This document shows positions 28,765 through 39,645 of a stretch of DNA of 64,000 bases, piece by piece. Under the pieces are notes generated by a model. The model ran no database searches and was not told the origin of the DNA. It saw nothing but the letters and a program-made list of their open reading frames with translations. The stretch covers positions 1 through 64,000 of the forward strand of contig JBAOKB010000007.1 in the NCBI GenBank assembly GCA_037044905.1, in the 5' to 3' direction. Position 1 is the stretch's first letter. The number at the start of each line of letters is the position of its first letter. The position numbers were made by a program, and so were the translations under genes. The DNA comes from Hortaea werneckii. Its lineage: Eukaryota > Ascomycota > Dothideomycetes > Mycosphaerellales > Teratosphaeriaceae.

Positions 28765-30780
28765 ATGGCTCCATCCGAGAACCGAGACACTAGCGTTCAG
28801 CAGCGTACCTACGACAACAATATCAAAGTCGCCAAACCGGACTATTACTATGGCGATCGATCGAAGCTCGACGATTGGCTCAACCAAATGGCACTTTACT
28901 TTCGTTTCGAAAACATCACCCAGGATCCTAAGAAGACCTTACTTGCATCCTCTTACCTTAGGGGACAAGTCCAACAATGGATTCGACCTAGGTTGCACGA
29001 AGTCTTGCACCAGAACATCGACACCGAAGGAATCTTCAACAGCTGGGACAATTATGTCAAAGCCATTCGAAATATTTATGGGTTGAGTAATGAAAAACAA
29101 GTCGCCATCCGAGTTATCCAACACTTGAAACAGAAGACGTCTACTTCGCAATACACCGCCAGGTTCAGGGAGTATTCAGGCAAAACTGGTTGGGATGACC
29201 AAGCCTTACTCACTATGTATTACACTGGACTCAAGGACGACGTCAAGGATGAACTCATGCGCTCAGGTGCATCTCACGACACTCTCGAACTGATGATTCA
29301 GGACGCTATCGAAATTGACGATAGGCTCTACGAGAGGAAGATGGAAAAACGCCATAATGGACAGTATCGCGGACGATCTGGCTACAACTCTACCAGCTGG
29401 ACTGGAGGGTCTCGTCGCGATCCTGATGCCATGGAATTGGATATTATCCAGCGCAAGCCAAAAGGAAAAGGCATGCGAGGAGCCAAGGGTAAAGGGAAGT
29501 TCCAAGGGAACAGCAACAGAGGAAAGAAACGAGAAGGACCGGAGTGCTACAACTGCCACAAGATAGGGCATTACGCACGAGACTGCCGCGGACGAAAGGT
29601 GCGACCGCAGGAGCAACTCAACATGATGCTAGTGAAGGAACCCATCAACGAAGCAAACGATGGACGAGGCGCCTACGATGTATCAAAACTCGTTAAGGAA
29701 CCGAAGACGGAACCAGACCATAAGGCTATGCATTGGACGGGTTGTTACGACGACGACTGTAAAACCCATGAGTCAGACAAGCTAGCAAGTGGTCACTATC
29801 CCAAGAAGCCACGCAAGGCTAGGATGGAATTTAACGCGATGGTACGAGGCCAGCCGCTACAGCAGATGAGAGACTTAGGAAATTCCCGGAGAGGAAGGTC
29901 TCCACCACCATTCAATTGGGAGGACGCAACTCTGCAAGAAAACACACCCCCTGAGCAGGAAGAAGAACTGCTAGAGGAAGAAGAATCTCCACAAAATAAC
30001 GATATCGCCCCAGAATTAACGGGACCAAACCTGGAACAACTACAGATGATTGCGCAAACAGTTGCAGCACAAGATGATAGCTCGTCGGAGGAAGAATACA
30101 CCGACGACGATGAACCCGATGACCTCGAACTGTATCGCTTCGAAGTCTCAGGAGCAGGACCAGCCAAGAAAATGATCCTCTTCATCGCGAGCCAGCTTGA
30201 AAATGTATTCCCCGGGATCCAAGGAAAGCGACGACTTCATCCGATCGAATTCGACAACATGCTCAATCGGATTAGAGCAATGTTCTGGAACTATCGACTT
30301 GCCAACGTTGACTACGACGCAGCAGCATACGTACAAGAACGACCACCGATTGGAAGTACGTTTCAACCTGATGGAAGCTATATCACGCCTGACGGAATCC
30401 ATATCCCAAGAAGGCTCAGAGAACGAATACAAGTAGTCAAAGGACGATTCCACGAATTACACCGGATCCAGGAAGCATATCAGGAAGACCTCATATCGTT
30501 AGAAGCAATGAAACAGAAGTTGACTGAGTCAGCAAGCCAATGGGAGATGAGACCCATCGGGCAACCAGTACAATTACCGATATGGAGAAACATGATACTA
30601 GGGCACGTCAAAGCCACTGTCAAAGGACAAATCAAGGTATCAATGACACAGGGAAAGGTTATCCTAGGCCCACGACATGGACCCCTTGATTGGGAAGTCT
30701 GTCTCGAAGATGCCAACTCGCCAGGATACTATTCAAAAAACGAAGGATCCCTGCCGACAGGAGCAGTCGCCAGGAAGTAA
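28765..30780 (+). CDS. gag: Gypsy A Gag polyprotein
   Basis: An intact 671-residue frame starting 39 nt after the 5' LTR. The N-terminal region (PDYYYGDRSKLDDWLNQM, then LRGQVQQWI) is a retrotransposon capsid domain. A CCHC zinc knuckle CYNCHKIGHYARDC follows at about 261-274. Beyond it lies an unusually long C-terminal part of about 400 residues, acidic in its first half (EEEELLEEEESPQ), of unknown role. The last 91 nt overlap the protease frame, entered by a probable -1 ribosomal shift. Gypsy B has a gag of exactly the same length (2016 nt). Confidence 0.95.
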   Translation: MAPSENRDTSVQQRTYDNNIKVAKPDYYYGDRSKLDDWLNQMALYFRFENITQDPKKTLLASSYLRGQVQQWIRPRLHEVLHQNIDTEGIFNSWDNYVKAIRNIYGLSNEKQVAIRVIQHLKQKTSTSQYTARFREYSGKTGWDDQALLTMYYTGLKDDVKDELMRSGASHDTLELMIQDAIEIDDRLYERKMEKRHNGQYRGRSGYNSTSWTGGSRRDPDAMELDIIQRKPKGKGMRGAKGKGKFQGNSNRGKKREGPECYNCHKIGHYARDCRGRKVRPQEQLNMMLVKEPINEANDGRGAYDVSKLVKEPKTEPDHKAMHWTGCYDDDCKTHESDKLASGHYPKKPRKARMEFNAMVRGQPLQQMRDLGNSRRGRSPPPFNWEDATLQENTPPEQEEELLEEEESPQNNDIAPELTGPNLEQLQMIAQTVAAQDDSSSEEEYTDDDEPDDLELYRFEVSGAGPAKKMILFIASQLENVFPGIQGKRRLHPIEFDNMLNRIRAMFWNYRLANVDYDAAAYVQERPPIGSTFQPDGSYITPDGIHIPRRLRERIQVVKGRFHELHRIQEAYQEDLISLEAMKQKLTESASQWEMRPIGQPVQLPIWRNMILGHVKATVKGQIKVSMTQGKVILGPRHGPLDWEVCLEDANSPGYYSKNEGSLPTGAVARK

Positions 30781-31544
30781 ACATTATCGAAGCTCCCACA
30801 GCATCAGCAGCACCGGTATTCCGTACCAAATGCATTGTCAATGGACACGCAACACAAGCTATGATCGATTCCGGAGCCAGCGGAAACTTTATATCGACCA
30901 GCTTTGTCCAGCGAAACGGGATCGCTACCCGACGAAAGAAAGACGGCGGATACGAGTTAATGGTCGCAGATGGATCATCCCTATCCGAAGTGGACAGCGA
31001 AACAATGCCGCTAGTCCTAGCTATCCAACAGCACCACGAGACTGTCAGCCTGGATATCGTTGACATGGCCAGTCACGACATCGTGATGGGGACACCTTGG
31101 TTGGAAAAGCATAACCCTCTGATAGATTGGAGGAAAAGAGTACTCAAGTTTGAGCGATGTGGTTGCGTTACCAACATCCAACCTATGCATCGACAGCGTG
31201 CGATGATAGATGAGGAAAGACAGTTCTGCGAATTAGAACGTCAACCGATAACATACTCCGACAGAAACGGCAAGGAGATGGTCTCCACAGACACTGAGCC
31301 AGCCCAGCCAGGTCACAAGGTGAGAGATAAAGGGAGAACTAACGCACCTCCAGAGATCCCTGAAGAGTTTAAGAAATGGAAACCGCTCTTCCAGGAAGAG
31401 GAAGGATTAGCCGCCTTACCTAGACATCAACCATGGGATCACCGAATACAACTTCAGCCCGGCAAAGATCCACCATGGGGGCCACTATACAGGTTATCCG
31501 AAAGAGCTCGAAGAGCAACGCAGATGGCTGAAAGAAAAGAGTGA
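30690..31544 (+). CDS. pol: Gypsy A Pol N-terminal part (protease), prematurely ended
   Basis: The -1 frame relative to gag. It contains an aspartic protease with MIDSGASGNFIS and, later, HDIVMGTPWLEKHNPLIDW, the retropepsin-like C-terminal motif. It continues toward the RT through PPEIPEEFKKWKPLFQEE, then runs into a TGA at 31542-31544 because two A residues are missing at about 31501. In Gypsy B the same place has five A residues where this copy has three. The protein is therefore uncoupled from RT in this copy. Confidence 0.9.
   Translation: MGSLSRRCQLARILFKKRRIPADRSSRQEVNIIEAPTASAAPVFRTKCIVNGHATQAMIDSGASGNFISTSFVQRNGIATRRKKDGGYELMVADGSSLSEVDSETMPLVLAIQQHHETVSLDIVDMASHDIVMGTPWLEKHNPLIDWRKRVLKFERCGCVTNIQPMHRQRAMIDEERQFCELERQPITYSDRNGKEMVSTDTEPAQPGHKVRDKGRTNAPPEIPEEFKKWKPLFQEEEGLAALPRHQPWDHRIQLQPGKDPPWGPLYRLSERARRATQMAERKE
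30735..30741 (+). promoter_or_regulatory. Programmed -1 frameshift heptamer between gag and pol
   Basis: A AAA AAC lies in the gag frame in the exact X XXY YYZ register. A one-base backward slip enters the protease frame, which is open from 30690. The heptamer is conserved in Gypsy B (43615-43621). A small CCTG/CAGG hairpin may follow. Confidence 0.8.
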
Positions 31545-34158
31545 CAAGGGATGGATAGAGAAATCCCAATCACCAGCCGCTTCACCAGCAATGTTCGTTC
31601 CAAAGAAAGGAGGAAAACTACGAATGGTAATCGACTATCGACGACTTAATGAAGTCACGGTCAAGAACCGATATCCACTACCCAACATCGAGGAAATGCA
31701 AGATCGACTCACCGGAGCAAACTGGTACTCGAAGATCGATCTACGAGACGCATTCTATGCAGTACGAATGGCCAAGGGAGAAGAATGGAAAACAGCCTTC
31801 AGGACACGCTACGGACTCTACCAATTTCGAGTCATGCCTATGGGACTTACGAATGCCCCAGCAACATGTCAGCAGCTCGTCAACGATGTACTACGAGACC
31901 TGCTTGACATCACTGTCATAGCGTATGTCGATGACATTTTAATCTTCACTCGAGGAAACCGAGAACAACACACCAAAGACGTACAAGCAGTGCTAGAACG
32001 ACTTAGCACAGTGGACTTCAAGACCGCACCCGAGAAATGTGAATTCTACAAGAAGGAAATCGAATTCCTAGGATTCATCATCAACACTACTGGAATCAAG
32101 ATGGACCCGAAGAAAGTACAATCCATTGAGGAATGGCCGACGCCAAAGACAGTTAAGGATATCCAAGCCTTTTTAGGACTCGCAAACTACAACAGGAAGT
32201 TTGTCGAACGATACTCCAAACTCGCAATCCCACTTACAAGTCTTATGAAGAAAGACACCAAGTTCGTGTGGACAGAGAAGCAAGAAAAGGCATTCCAGCA
32301 GCTCAAGCAAGCATGCATACGGTCACCAACACTCATGCTGTTTAATACGAAGAAGCCAGTACAAGTCGAAACCGACGCATCCGATTTAGCAATAGGTGCT
32401 TGCCTCACTCAGGAACACGATGGCAAGAGACACCCAGTGGCGTATTACTCGAGAAAGATGACGCCAGCGGAACAGAACTACGAGATCTACGATAAAGAAC
32501 TGTTAGCGATTGTTGCAGCATTGCGACACTGGAGAGTTTACTGCGAAGGAGCTACAGGACTGACGATATACACCGACCATAAGAACCTTCAATACTTCAC
32601 AACTACCAAGGATCTATCGCGTCGACAGTGTAGATGGTCAGAGCTACTCGGACAATACAAGTTCGATATCCAGTATACACCAGGAAAAGACAATGGGCGC
32701 GCAGATGCGCTGAGCAGAAGAAGCGACTACATGGAAGGCAAGGAGCAAAATTCGAAAGCAATGCTCAAAGTCAACAAGGATGGAAGCCTTACCACGAATA
32801 CACAGGAGTTTAATAACATACTCCGAGTTCTACGAGATGAACAAGAAGAATTCCCTATTGAACATGGGAAATATCAAGTTCCACCGGAAAAGGAACACGA
32901 ATGCATCAAAGACCACCATAATAGCCAAACCACAGGACACCCAGGAATTACGAGGACAATCGACTTGATTAGACGGAACTTTGCTTTCCCACAGATGCGG
33001 AAAAAGGTCACCGACTACATTAAACAATGCGATAGTTGCCAAAAGAACAAAGCATCACGACATGCGAAGTACGGCAATCTCCAATTCCGAGAACCTTCGG
33101 ATACACCATGGAGAGAAGTCACGATGGACTTCATTACCAAATTACCGGCATCCAAGGACCCGGCTACCGGAGTGATTTATGATTCAATACTTGTCATGGT
33201 AGATACCTTGACCAAATACGCACATTTTATACCGTGCAAGGAATCAATGACAGCCATGGAACTCGCATACCTCGTACTGGACAGGCTCATCAGACATCAT
33301 GGAATTCCAGAGAGTTTCATTACCGACAGAGATAAGCTATTTACATCGAACTTCTGGAAATCTCTTATGGGACAGATTGGAATCAGACATAAACTATCCA
33401 CGGCATTCCACCCAGAAACAGATGGTCAGACTGAAAGGACAAATCAGTCACTCGAGGCATACTTACGGCACTATGTCAACTTTGCACAAAATAATTGGGT
33501 TGCACTATTACCAATGGCGCAATTAGCATTAAACAATAATGCTTCAGAAACAACAAAGGAAACACCATTTTTCCTCAATTACGGAAAAACACCCAATTTG
33601 TTTATGGAACCAAGGACGTCAGTAAAAGCCGAGAAAGCTATAGTTATGGCAGGAGAATTGCAAAAGACACACGCAACTGCCCGAGATGCAATCCAACATT
33701 CGCAACAGCAAATCCGAAAGCAGCGATTTAAAGAATCAAAAACGGCACCTCAGCTTAAGAAGGGGGATAAGGTGTATCTTCTGACGAAGAACCTAAAAAC
33801 AAAGCGGAAAACGAAGAAACTGGATCATGTCAAAGTCGGACCATTTTTGATTGCTGAACAAAAAGGAGCAGTCAGCTACCGACTTGAACTCCCACCAGAC
33901 GCCAGGATCCATCCAGTATTCCATGTATCCTTGTTGGAACCCGCACACCCCAATGCCACGCTGCAAACAACGTTCCATTACCAGGAACAAGAAGACGACG
34001 AATACGAAGTCGAAAAGATTGTTAGCTACGACAAGAAGAGTCAGCGATATCTCATCAAGTGGAAAGGATATCCCAGCGATGAAAATACATGGGAACCACT
34101 TACTAATCTCAACTGCCGGAAACTCCTGAAGCGCTTCCATTCTGGAAGTCAAAGGTAA
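31501..34158 (+). pseudogene. pol: Gypsy A Pol: RT, RNase H, integrase and chromodomain (separated by frameshift)
   Basis: This is the downstream half of pol in the other frame, open without stops; the first ATG is at 31591. RT motifs include FVPKKGGKLRMVIDYRRLN, WYSKIDLRDAFYAV, QFRVMPMGLTNAPATCQ and the active site YVDD (31924-31935). RNase H shows ETDASDLAIGACL and YTDHKNLQYF. Integrase carries a zinc-binding HHCC block (GHPGITRTIDLIRRNFAFP to CDSCQ) and the catalytic D,D-35-E residues (TMDFITKLP, FITDRDKLF, PETDGQTERTNQ). A GPY-type segment (VGPFLIAEQKG) is followed by a chromodomain (YLIKWKGYPSDENTWEPL), which usually steers insertion to heterochromatin. The domains are intact but have lost translational coupling to Gag-PR. 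Confidence 0.92.
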
Positions 34159-34603
34159 AAGGCGAAGGCTCGTTCTGAAGCTGGAAACCAAAATCCACGG
34201 CAGCCAAGTCCTGGAATTGAGCAGGTTGCTCAGAAGTCTCCAGTCCGCGCAGCAAACAATCCCACTTCTCTTGCGAACGAGTATTGTTCTGCTCTTGAAC
34301 CTTGCGGTTGCGGACTAGACGACGACGAACCTCATCCAACTCGTCCAACAGTTGTTCCACCTTTTTCTCATCCTCTGAAATCTTCGAGGAAAGGTTGTCA
34401 CTAGCTCGGTCCAGCGCCTCCCACGAAGACACAACACAAGGACGACCACGGAGCTCGCACTCGGCGCATTTTCCACCGGAAGGCATAATGAAACAAGTCT
34501 TGTTCCTTTCACAGCAGTGGTCACAAGGACAAGGGTTTTCGAAACGAAAGGAAAGGATGGTCGCGGCCTTTTTCAGGCGGTCTTGATGAGATCGGGAAGC
34601 CAT
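34109..34603 (-). CDS. Antisense accessory protein of Gypsy A, Zn2Cys6-like cluster plus helical region
   Basis: An intact 164-residue frame antisense to gag-pol, starting 71 nt from the 3' LTR and overlapping the pol 3' end tail to tail by 50 bp. Residues 27-56 show six cysteines spaced C-x2-C-x6-C-x8-C-x2-C-x6-C, which fits the fungal Zn2Cys6 binuclear cluster. Two further cysteines (25, 31) and few basic residues between the first three make it atypical. Residues about 65-105 are charged and heptad-like, a possible dimerising coiled coil. The tail (DFGFQLQNEPSPFTFDFQ) is acidic/aromatic, like an activation region. Gypsy B has an equivalent at the same place, so it is a conserved element feature. 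Regulation of the element is my inference. Confidence 0.75.
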   Translation of the reverse strand: MASRSHQDRLKKAATILSFRFENPCPCDHCCERNKTCFIMPSGGKCAECELRGRPCVVSSWEALDRASDNLSSKISEDEKKVEQLLDELDEVRRRLVRNRKVQEQNNTRSQEKWDCLLRGLETSEQPAQFQDLAAVDFGFQLQNEPSPFTFDFQNGSASGVSGS

Positions 34604-34661
34604 GACGAAGACTAAGTTGTGGGGATGACCACCCTATAAGCTTCAGGGACGAAGCTAGAAT

Positions 34662-34671
34662 GGAAGGGGGG
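34662..34671 (+). other. Gypsy A polypurine tract
   Basis: GGAAGGGGGG sits 3 nt upstream of the 3' LTR, where the plus-strand primer is expected. Gypsy B has the related AGAAGGGGGA in the same place. Confidence 0.8.
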
Positions 34672-34674
34672 TAG

Positions 34675-35074
34675 TGTTACGAACACGTGAGACAGACGGA
34701 GCGATTGGATAAGAGAAGACGGACGCTAACGGGATGGACATGGCTAAACGGAACCATCTCCTGAAGAATCACGAACCGAAGGTCACGTGAGTGAGCAAAA
34801 CGAGAAATGCTCACCATGCTCGCCTCAAGAGAGGGGACACTAGCGAGCAAGACGAGAAATGCTCACCATGCTCGCATGAAGACACGAATCTCTTATGTAT
34901 ATAACTAGGCATGTTTCTCGTTAGGAGTTCGTGTGTTCAACTCATGTTGCAATCCGACTGTTAGGTAGAGAACCAACAGCCTTGTCACAATCAGTTATCC
35001 CACAACCCAGTTGTCCTGACACATCTGTTCCAAAGAGCTCTAAACCCGTGACACTACTTCGTAGGGTCGCAACA
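34675..35074 (+). repeat. Gypsy A 3' LTR
   Basis: 400 bp, no difference seen from the 5' LTR. It is followed by TSD TATTA (35075-35079). Confidence 0.96.
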
Positions 35075-38000
35075 TATTAGTACTAGCCTTTCCCTATAGT
35101 TAGATCTAAAGAAACTAAACATGTTACAGAGCTACTAAGCTTTACGTTTAGCATAGTATAGGGTAGTATACTCTACCTCTACTATAGATAGAGCTATAGT
35201 AGTTTACTTCTTATATTACTATGATATAGTAGCTCCTCTATAGAGGAAGATATAACCTCCGATAGACTTACTATCTAAGCGGTCGCCCGCGTATTTAGCG
35301 TTAGTATAGCTAATTAGCTTATCTATTCTATCGTACTCGAGACTAGTACCTAATATCCTATTTATATATTTAAGTATACGCTTAATCCTTGTCTAGTAAG
35401 TAATAGACAGCTTAGAGTAGAAACGGCTAGCTATAGATATAGCGAAGGCAAGGTTAGGTCTCGTGCTTATTATACTATATATAAGGGAACTAACTTAAGC
35501 CTAATACTCTATAATCTCTCTACTTATTAGTACCTTACTCTTAGGCGTAGGCTCCTACTTTGTAGAGACATCTATTAGCGTAGTAGTTAGATTTAATAAA
35601 GACTAACTAAACCGTTCTAATACTCCTTTCTAGTATAACTCCTATATTAATCGTATCTTACCCTCGGATTAGGTAATTAAGACTCTAAGGAAGAAGTTGT
35701 ATTCTCCTATGTCTTTTATTAAGAACTAGCGTAATAGCTCTTCCTTTACCCCCTAGATTTAACTTAGATCTAGTCTAGTAACTAATAAGTCGTCGACGTA
35801 AGCTAGTAGGTATACTCTAGTACTTTGTTATTTAAAGATAGTATAGTCGAATAGGCATATAGTAAAGTCTATTTCTTAGAGTACCTTAGTTAAAGTCTAG
35901 TACTAGATTCGGGGAGCCTGTTTTAATCCGTAGAGCGCCTTATTTAATTTGTAGTACTTCCCTTACTCCTCTCTACTAGGTAGTAGTATAATATATACCT
36001 TATCTTAAATATTGCCGTATAGGAAAGTAGTCTTTACGTCCATTTAATAAATGTCCTAGCCAAACTTTAATACAAGTACAAACAAAATTTAGTAACTTAT
36101 TAGCTTTATAACGGCTACGAAGGTTTTATAGAAGTTAATCCCCTTACACTACTCGAAGCCGCGAACTACCTAGCGGGCCTTAAAGCGCTTAATATACCCT
36201 TAAGAGTCCCTTTTAGTATAAACACCTACCTTCTAGTAAGTACTAGGGAGCTAAGTTCTAAGTCGCTAACAATAGTCTACGTATTGTTCTCTACTAGTAA
36301 TTAAAGCTTACTCTCGATAGCCTACTTCTACTAGATGTAAAAAGGGTTTAACTTATCTATAGCTTCTTAGTAAGTTCGCGGAACAACTAGATCCTACTTA
36401 ATTAAATTAGCGTTTAGCGGTTTGTTAGAGGGCTTATCCTCTATCGGGCTCCTAGTATCTATAGGGTCGAGAGTAGTAAAGGCACGAATTAACAACTCGT
36501 TATCTAGTAGCTTGTAGTATAGGGCATAGCTTAAAGGATATATATTAACCGTAGATACTAGCTAATTATACTCTAGAAGTAGGTATCTATTTTCTAGCTC
36601 TACTCGGTTTTGGAGGTTAAAGTAAGTCTACTCTTATGTTGCTTTAGAGAGTCTAGTATAGCTAAGGTTTAGATACCCTCTAGGGGTAGGTAGGATCTCT
36701 TTAGGCGACTATTTAATACTATCGTTTAAGTTGTACTCTAGAAATCTTGTAGGTAATAGGAGACTTTAATAATTAAGTCGAACGTCTTTATCGAATAGTA
36801 CCTCCTTAGCACGTTTAACCTTCCTACTTATAGGGTCCTATAGTCGGTAAAGGTTATGTCCCTTAAAGCCTACGACGATTTAGAGATACGCGCGCTCGTC
36901 GTACTTCTTTAGGAACTTACTAACTAATACTACCTTAAAGGCTCGATACCTAACCTTTCGAATAAAATCGACATCTAGTAGATTACTATACTATGCTTTA
37001 TATAGAGTCTTATAGCTAGCTAAGGCAGTAGTAGGTCGTCGATTAGCTAGGAAGACTACTACCTTAAGCAACTTTAGCTATAGAATTATATTAAGACCTC
37101 TATTAATCTAGAAGTAGCGTATCTTATTCTAGAGGGTCTAGTACGTACGTTTAGATACTCTATTCTAGTTAGGTTAGTAGGGAGCCGTAATTAGTAGTAC
37201 GATACTAGAGGATCTTACTACTATAGCGACAATTCCCTTAAACTCGCTACTACTATCTATATAGATTGCCTAAACTTCTAGCTTAAATTAAGTGCGTATA
37301 CGGGTTCGAAAGTTATTAATAGCTATAAAAACTTCTCGCGATGTCTTAGTTTTTAGTAAATAGGTCTACTTTATCTAGGTAAAGTCGTTAACTATAATTA
37401 GGTAGTAGATTTTACTAGTAAGTAAATAAACTAGCGGTCTACCGAGATCTATATAGATTATCTCGAGTCGTTTAGTCTATCGTATAGGTACTAATTGCTT
37501 AAATTGTCGTTACGACTTTCTAAGTCGGTACGTATAGTAGCTAAAGTTCTCGTTAATATACTTTACCCTAATTAATTTAAGTAGGTATTAGAGGTCTCTA
37601 ACATTTAGGTGTCTAAGCCTTTAGTACTAGTAAGAGAGAGGAACTAGAGGTGTCGAGTTCTTATTAAGATAGGCGTAGACGTCTACTCTAGTAAAGAAGG
37701 CTCCTACTAAATCGAGGTTCTATCCTATATAGTAGGACCTTACTATTAAGAGGCTTAACACTTATAGCGAATGTACTCGCCTTCTATATACTAAGACATC
37801 TCTATTAGGTTATTAAAAGAGGTACTAGTTCCGGCTAATTATTAGGGTTAAATCTCTATTAGTTATCTAGTCTATTAATAGAAGGTTTACCCCTAACTTT
37901 AGAACCTAGAGTACATTATAAAGTAGTAATTAATAAGGCTGTCTAGCAAAATCTAGCGTAATTAGCCTAACTATTCTAGCGCCGTTAGTAGTATATCTAG

Positions 38001-39150
38001 TTCCTACGCCGCTTATTTTAATTAGATGTTCGAGTTCTCTAAAGTCTTCGAAGAGAGCGTAGTTCGAGTAGATATAAGCTTCGGATCTAGAGTTAATAAC
38101 CTAATTAAGGGTTCCTAGCCTTAAGAGCTTTTAGTCGGTTTTATTATAGCGTAGTACTATAGCAAAGCTATAGACCTAAGGAGTAACGAAATTTAATTCT
38201 AGTTGCTCGAGACTATCCCCGTCCTTAGTAAAGTATTTAATACCCCCTAGTTAGGCTATTAACGAGGTATTTTGTCGCTTTAGCTCCCGATTTAATCTAG
38301 TATTAGGCCTAGTAGCCTTCCTCTTTAGCGCTCTCTAGTTATTATCGGGTCGAAGATATAGATTTTAAATATAGTGTTAGCTATTTAGATATAAAGGCTA
38401 AGTATTTAGGTGTAACATATACTAATTATTAATCGAGGCCGCAAATAAGGTCTTAGCTATAAAGGAGCGCGAGTACTCTATAGCTATTTAACTTTTACTA
38501 TTTTTAATTAATATCTATCGATTATATGCCTTCTACTCTAGCTCGTCGAAGCTAATCTTCTTGCCTTCTCTAAAGCCTACGATCTTCTAATATTAGCTAG
38601 TCGCAATCTAATTACTAAATTAAGTACCTAGAGCTCTTAAGAAAAGGAGACTCTTTTAAGTCTCTTCTAGTACTAGGTTACCCCGTAAGCAGTTAAAGTC
38701 TTCGAAGCGCTTCGTAAATTCCTAAACGAAGGAGGAGTAACTATCTACCTAGTTAAAGGAGTAGTCGATAAGATAAGAGTACTTAGAAATACTAATATCG
38801 ACGCTAGTTGCGGTATACTTATTATCTAGTATACTAATAGCTTTATAAACAGAGGTAGCTTTATTAAGTTTGTTCGCTATATACTGCTCGTAGCTAGATT
38901 TAATTAAGCTAAGCAAGATCTCGTCTTGTTTTTCGAGGTAAGCGACGAGCTTTATAAATTCGTTATAGATATAATCTAGTTTACTCCTAGTAAGGGTCGG
39001 CAATCGACTCTCTCTAGTAAAGATCTTAAGTATACCTATCCTCTATACGGCTATACGGTACTAGTCGTACTATAAGGTCTAATTTAAAGGGCTAGAGAGT
39101 TTTATAACTAAGTCGAAAGGGTAACTATCGGCGCGAACATTTTGTTATAT
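35075..39150 (-). pseudogene. Copia gag-pol body, heavily RIPped
   Basis: About 4.1 kb of AT-rich, stop-riddled sequence. On the minus strand, from right to left, are a gag-like stretch (longest open part 38749-39003), integrase near 37150-37270, RT with YVDD at 35789-35800, and RNase H near 35100-35600, where SIGGYIFL-like residues and SSKKQ-like remnants are visible. No frame survives. It is continuous with 27945-28325 once Gypsy A is removed. Confidence 0.8.
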
Positions 39151-39570
39151 TGTTGCGACCCTACGAAGTAGTGTTACGGGTTTAGAGCTCTTTGGAACAA
39201 ATGTGTCAAGACAACTAGGTTGTGGGATAACTAATTGTAACAAGGCTGTTGGTTCTCTACCTAACAGTCGGATTGCAACATGAGTTGAACACACGAACTC
39301 CTAACGAGAAACGTGCCTAGTTATATACATAAGAGATTCGTGTCTTTATGCAACGTGCTCCGTTGCTTAGTCGTGCTCCGCTAATCCTAAGCACTAAGCA
39401 CTACTAATCGCTGCTCTCTTGCTCCCCTTTGCTTAGTCGTAACTAAGCGCTAAGCGCTACTAAGCATTTCCCGTAACTCTTGTCACGTGACCTTTCTTGC
39501 TCTGTCCCGTGCCTTAGTTCCCCACTAAGCATACTAACATGTACTCCTCCGGTATACAGTGTTCGTAACA
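39151..39570 (-). repeat. Gypsy B 3' LTR (left)
   Basis: 420 bp. R-U5 matches Gypsy A closely, but U3 (right part, about 39345-39560) is different and rich in inverted CTTAG/CTAAG motifs. Confidence 0.94.
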
Positions 39571-39645
39571 CTATCCCCCTTCTAGGTTTAGCTCGTCCCG
39601 AGCTTATTTCTCTGGGTTAGTCTTCCTTCCTTTGTCTAAACAACG

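Larger units (their letters stand above)
28326..35074 (+). mobile_element. Gypsy A: Ty3/Gypsy chromovirus, un-RIPped, recent insertion
   Basis: This 6749-bp element is bounded by 400-bp LTRs (28326-28725, 34675-35074) that read identically throughout. Both are flanked by the target duplication TATTA (28321-28325, 35075-35079). Order is gag, protease, RT, RNase H, integrase, chromodomain, then an antisense accessory ORF and the 3' LTR. Integrase after RT/RNase H, plus a chromodomain, places it in the chromoviral Ty3/Gypsy lineage. Base composition is normal, in contrast with the AT-rich Copia host. A 2-nt deletion in pol (about 31501) disables the polyprotein, so this copy was probably mobilised by an intact relative. 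Confidence 0.96.

Noticed and set aside
31495..31591. Programmed frameshift between protease and RT in Gypsy A
   Set aside because: Gypsy B keeps five A residues here and a single frame, so the break in A is a 2-nt deletion rather than a recoding site.
34109..34603. Host Zn2Cys6 gene captured between pol and LTR
   Set aside because: An ORF of the same design sits at the same place in Gypsy B, so it belongs to the element family. Capture may be its distant origin but is not a separate host gene here.
28321..35079. Gypsy A and Gypsy B as one large inverted-repeat element
   Set aside because: Each has its own LTR pair and its own 5-bp target duplication, so they are separate insertions.
38749..39003. 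Small minus-strand gene
   Set aside because: It lies in RIPped Copia sequence in the gag position, and is a surviving fragment of that ORF.
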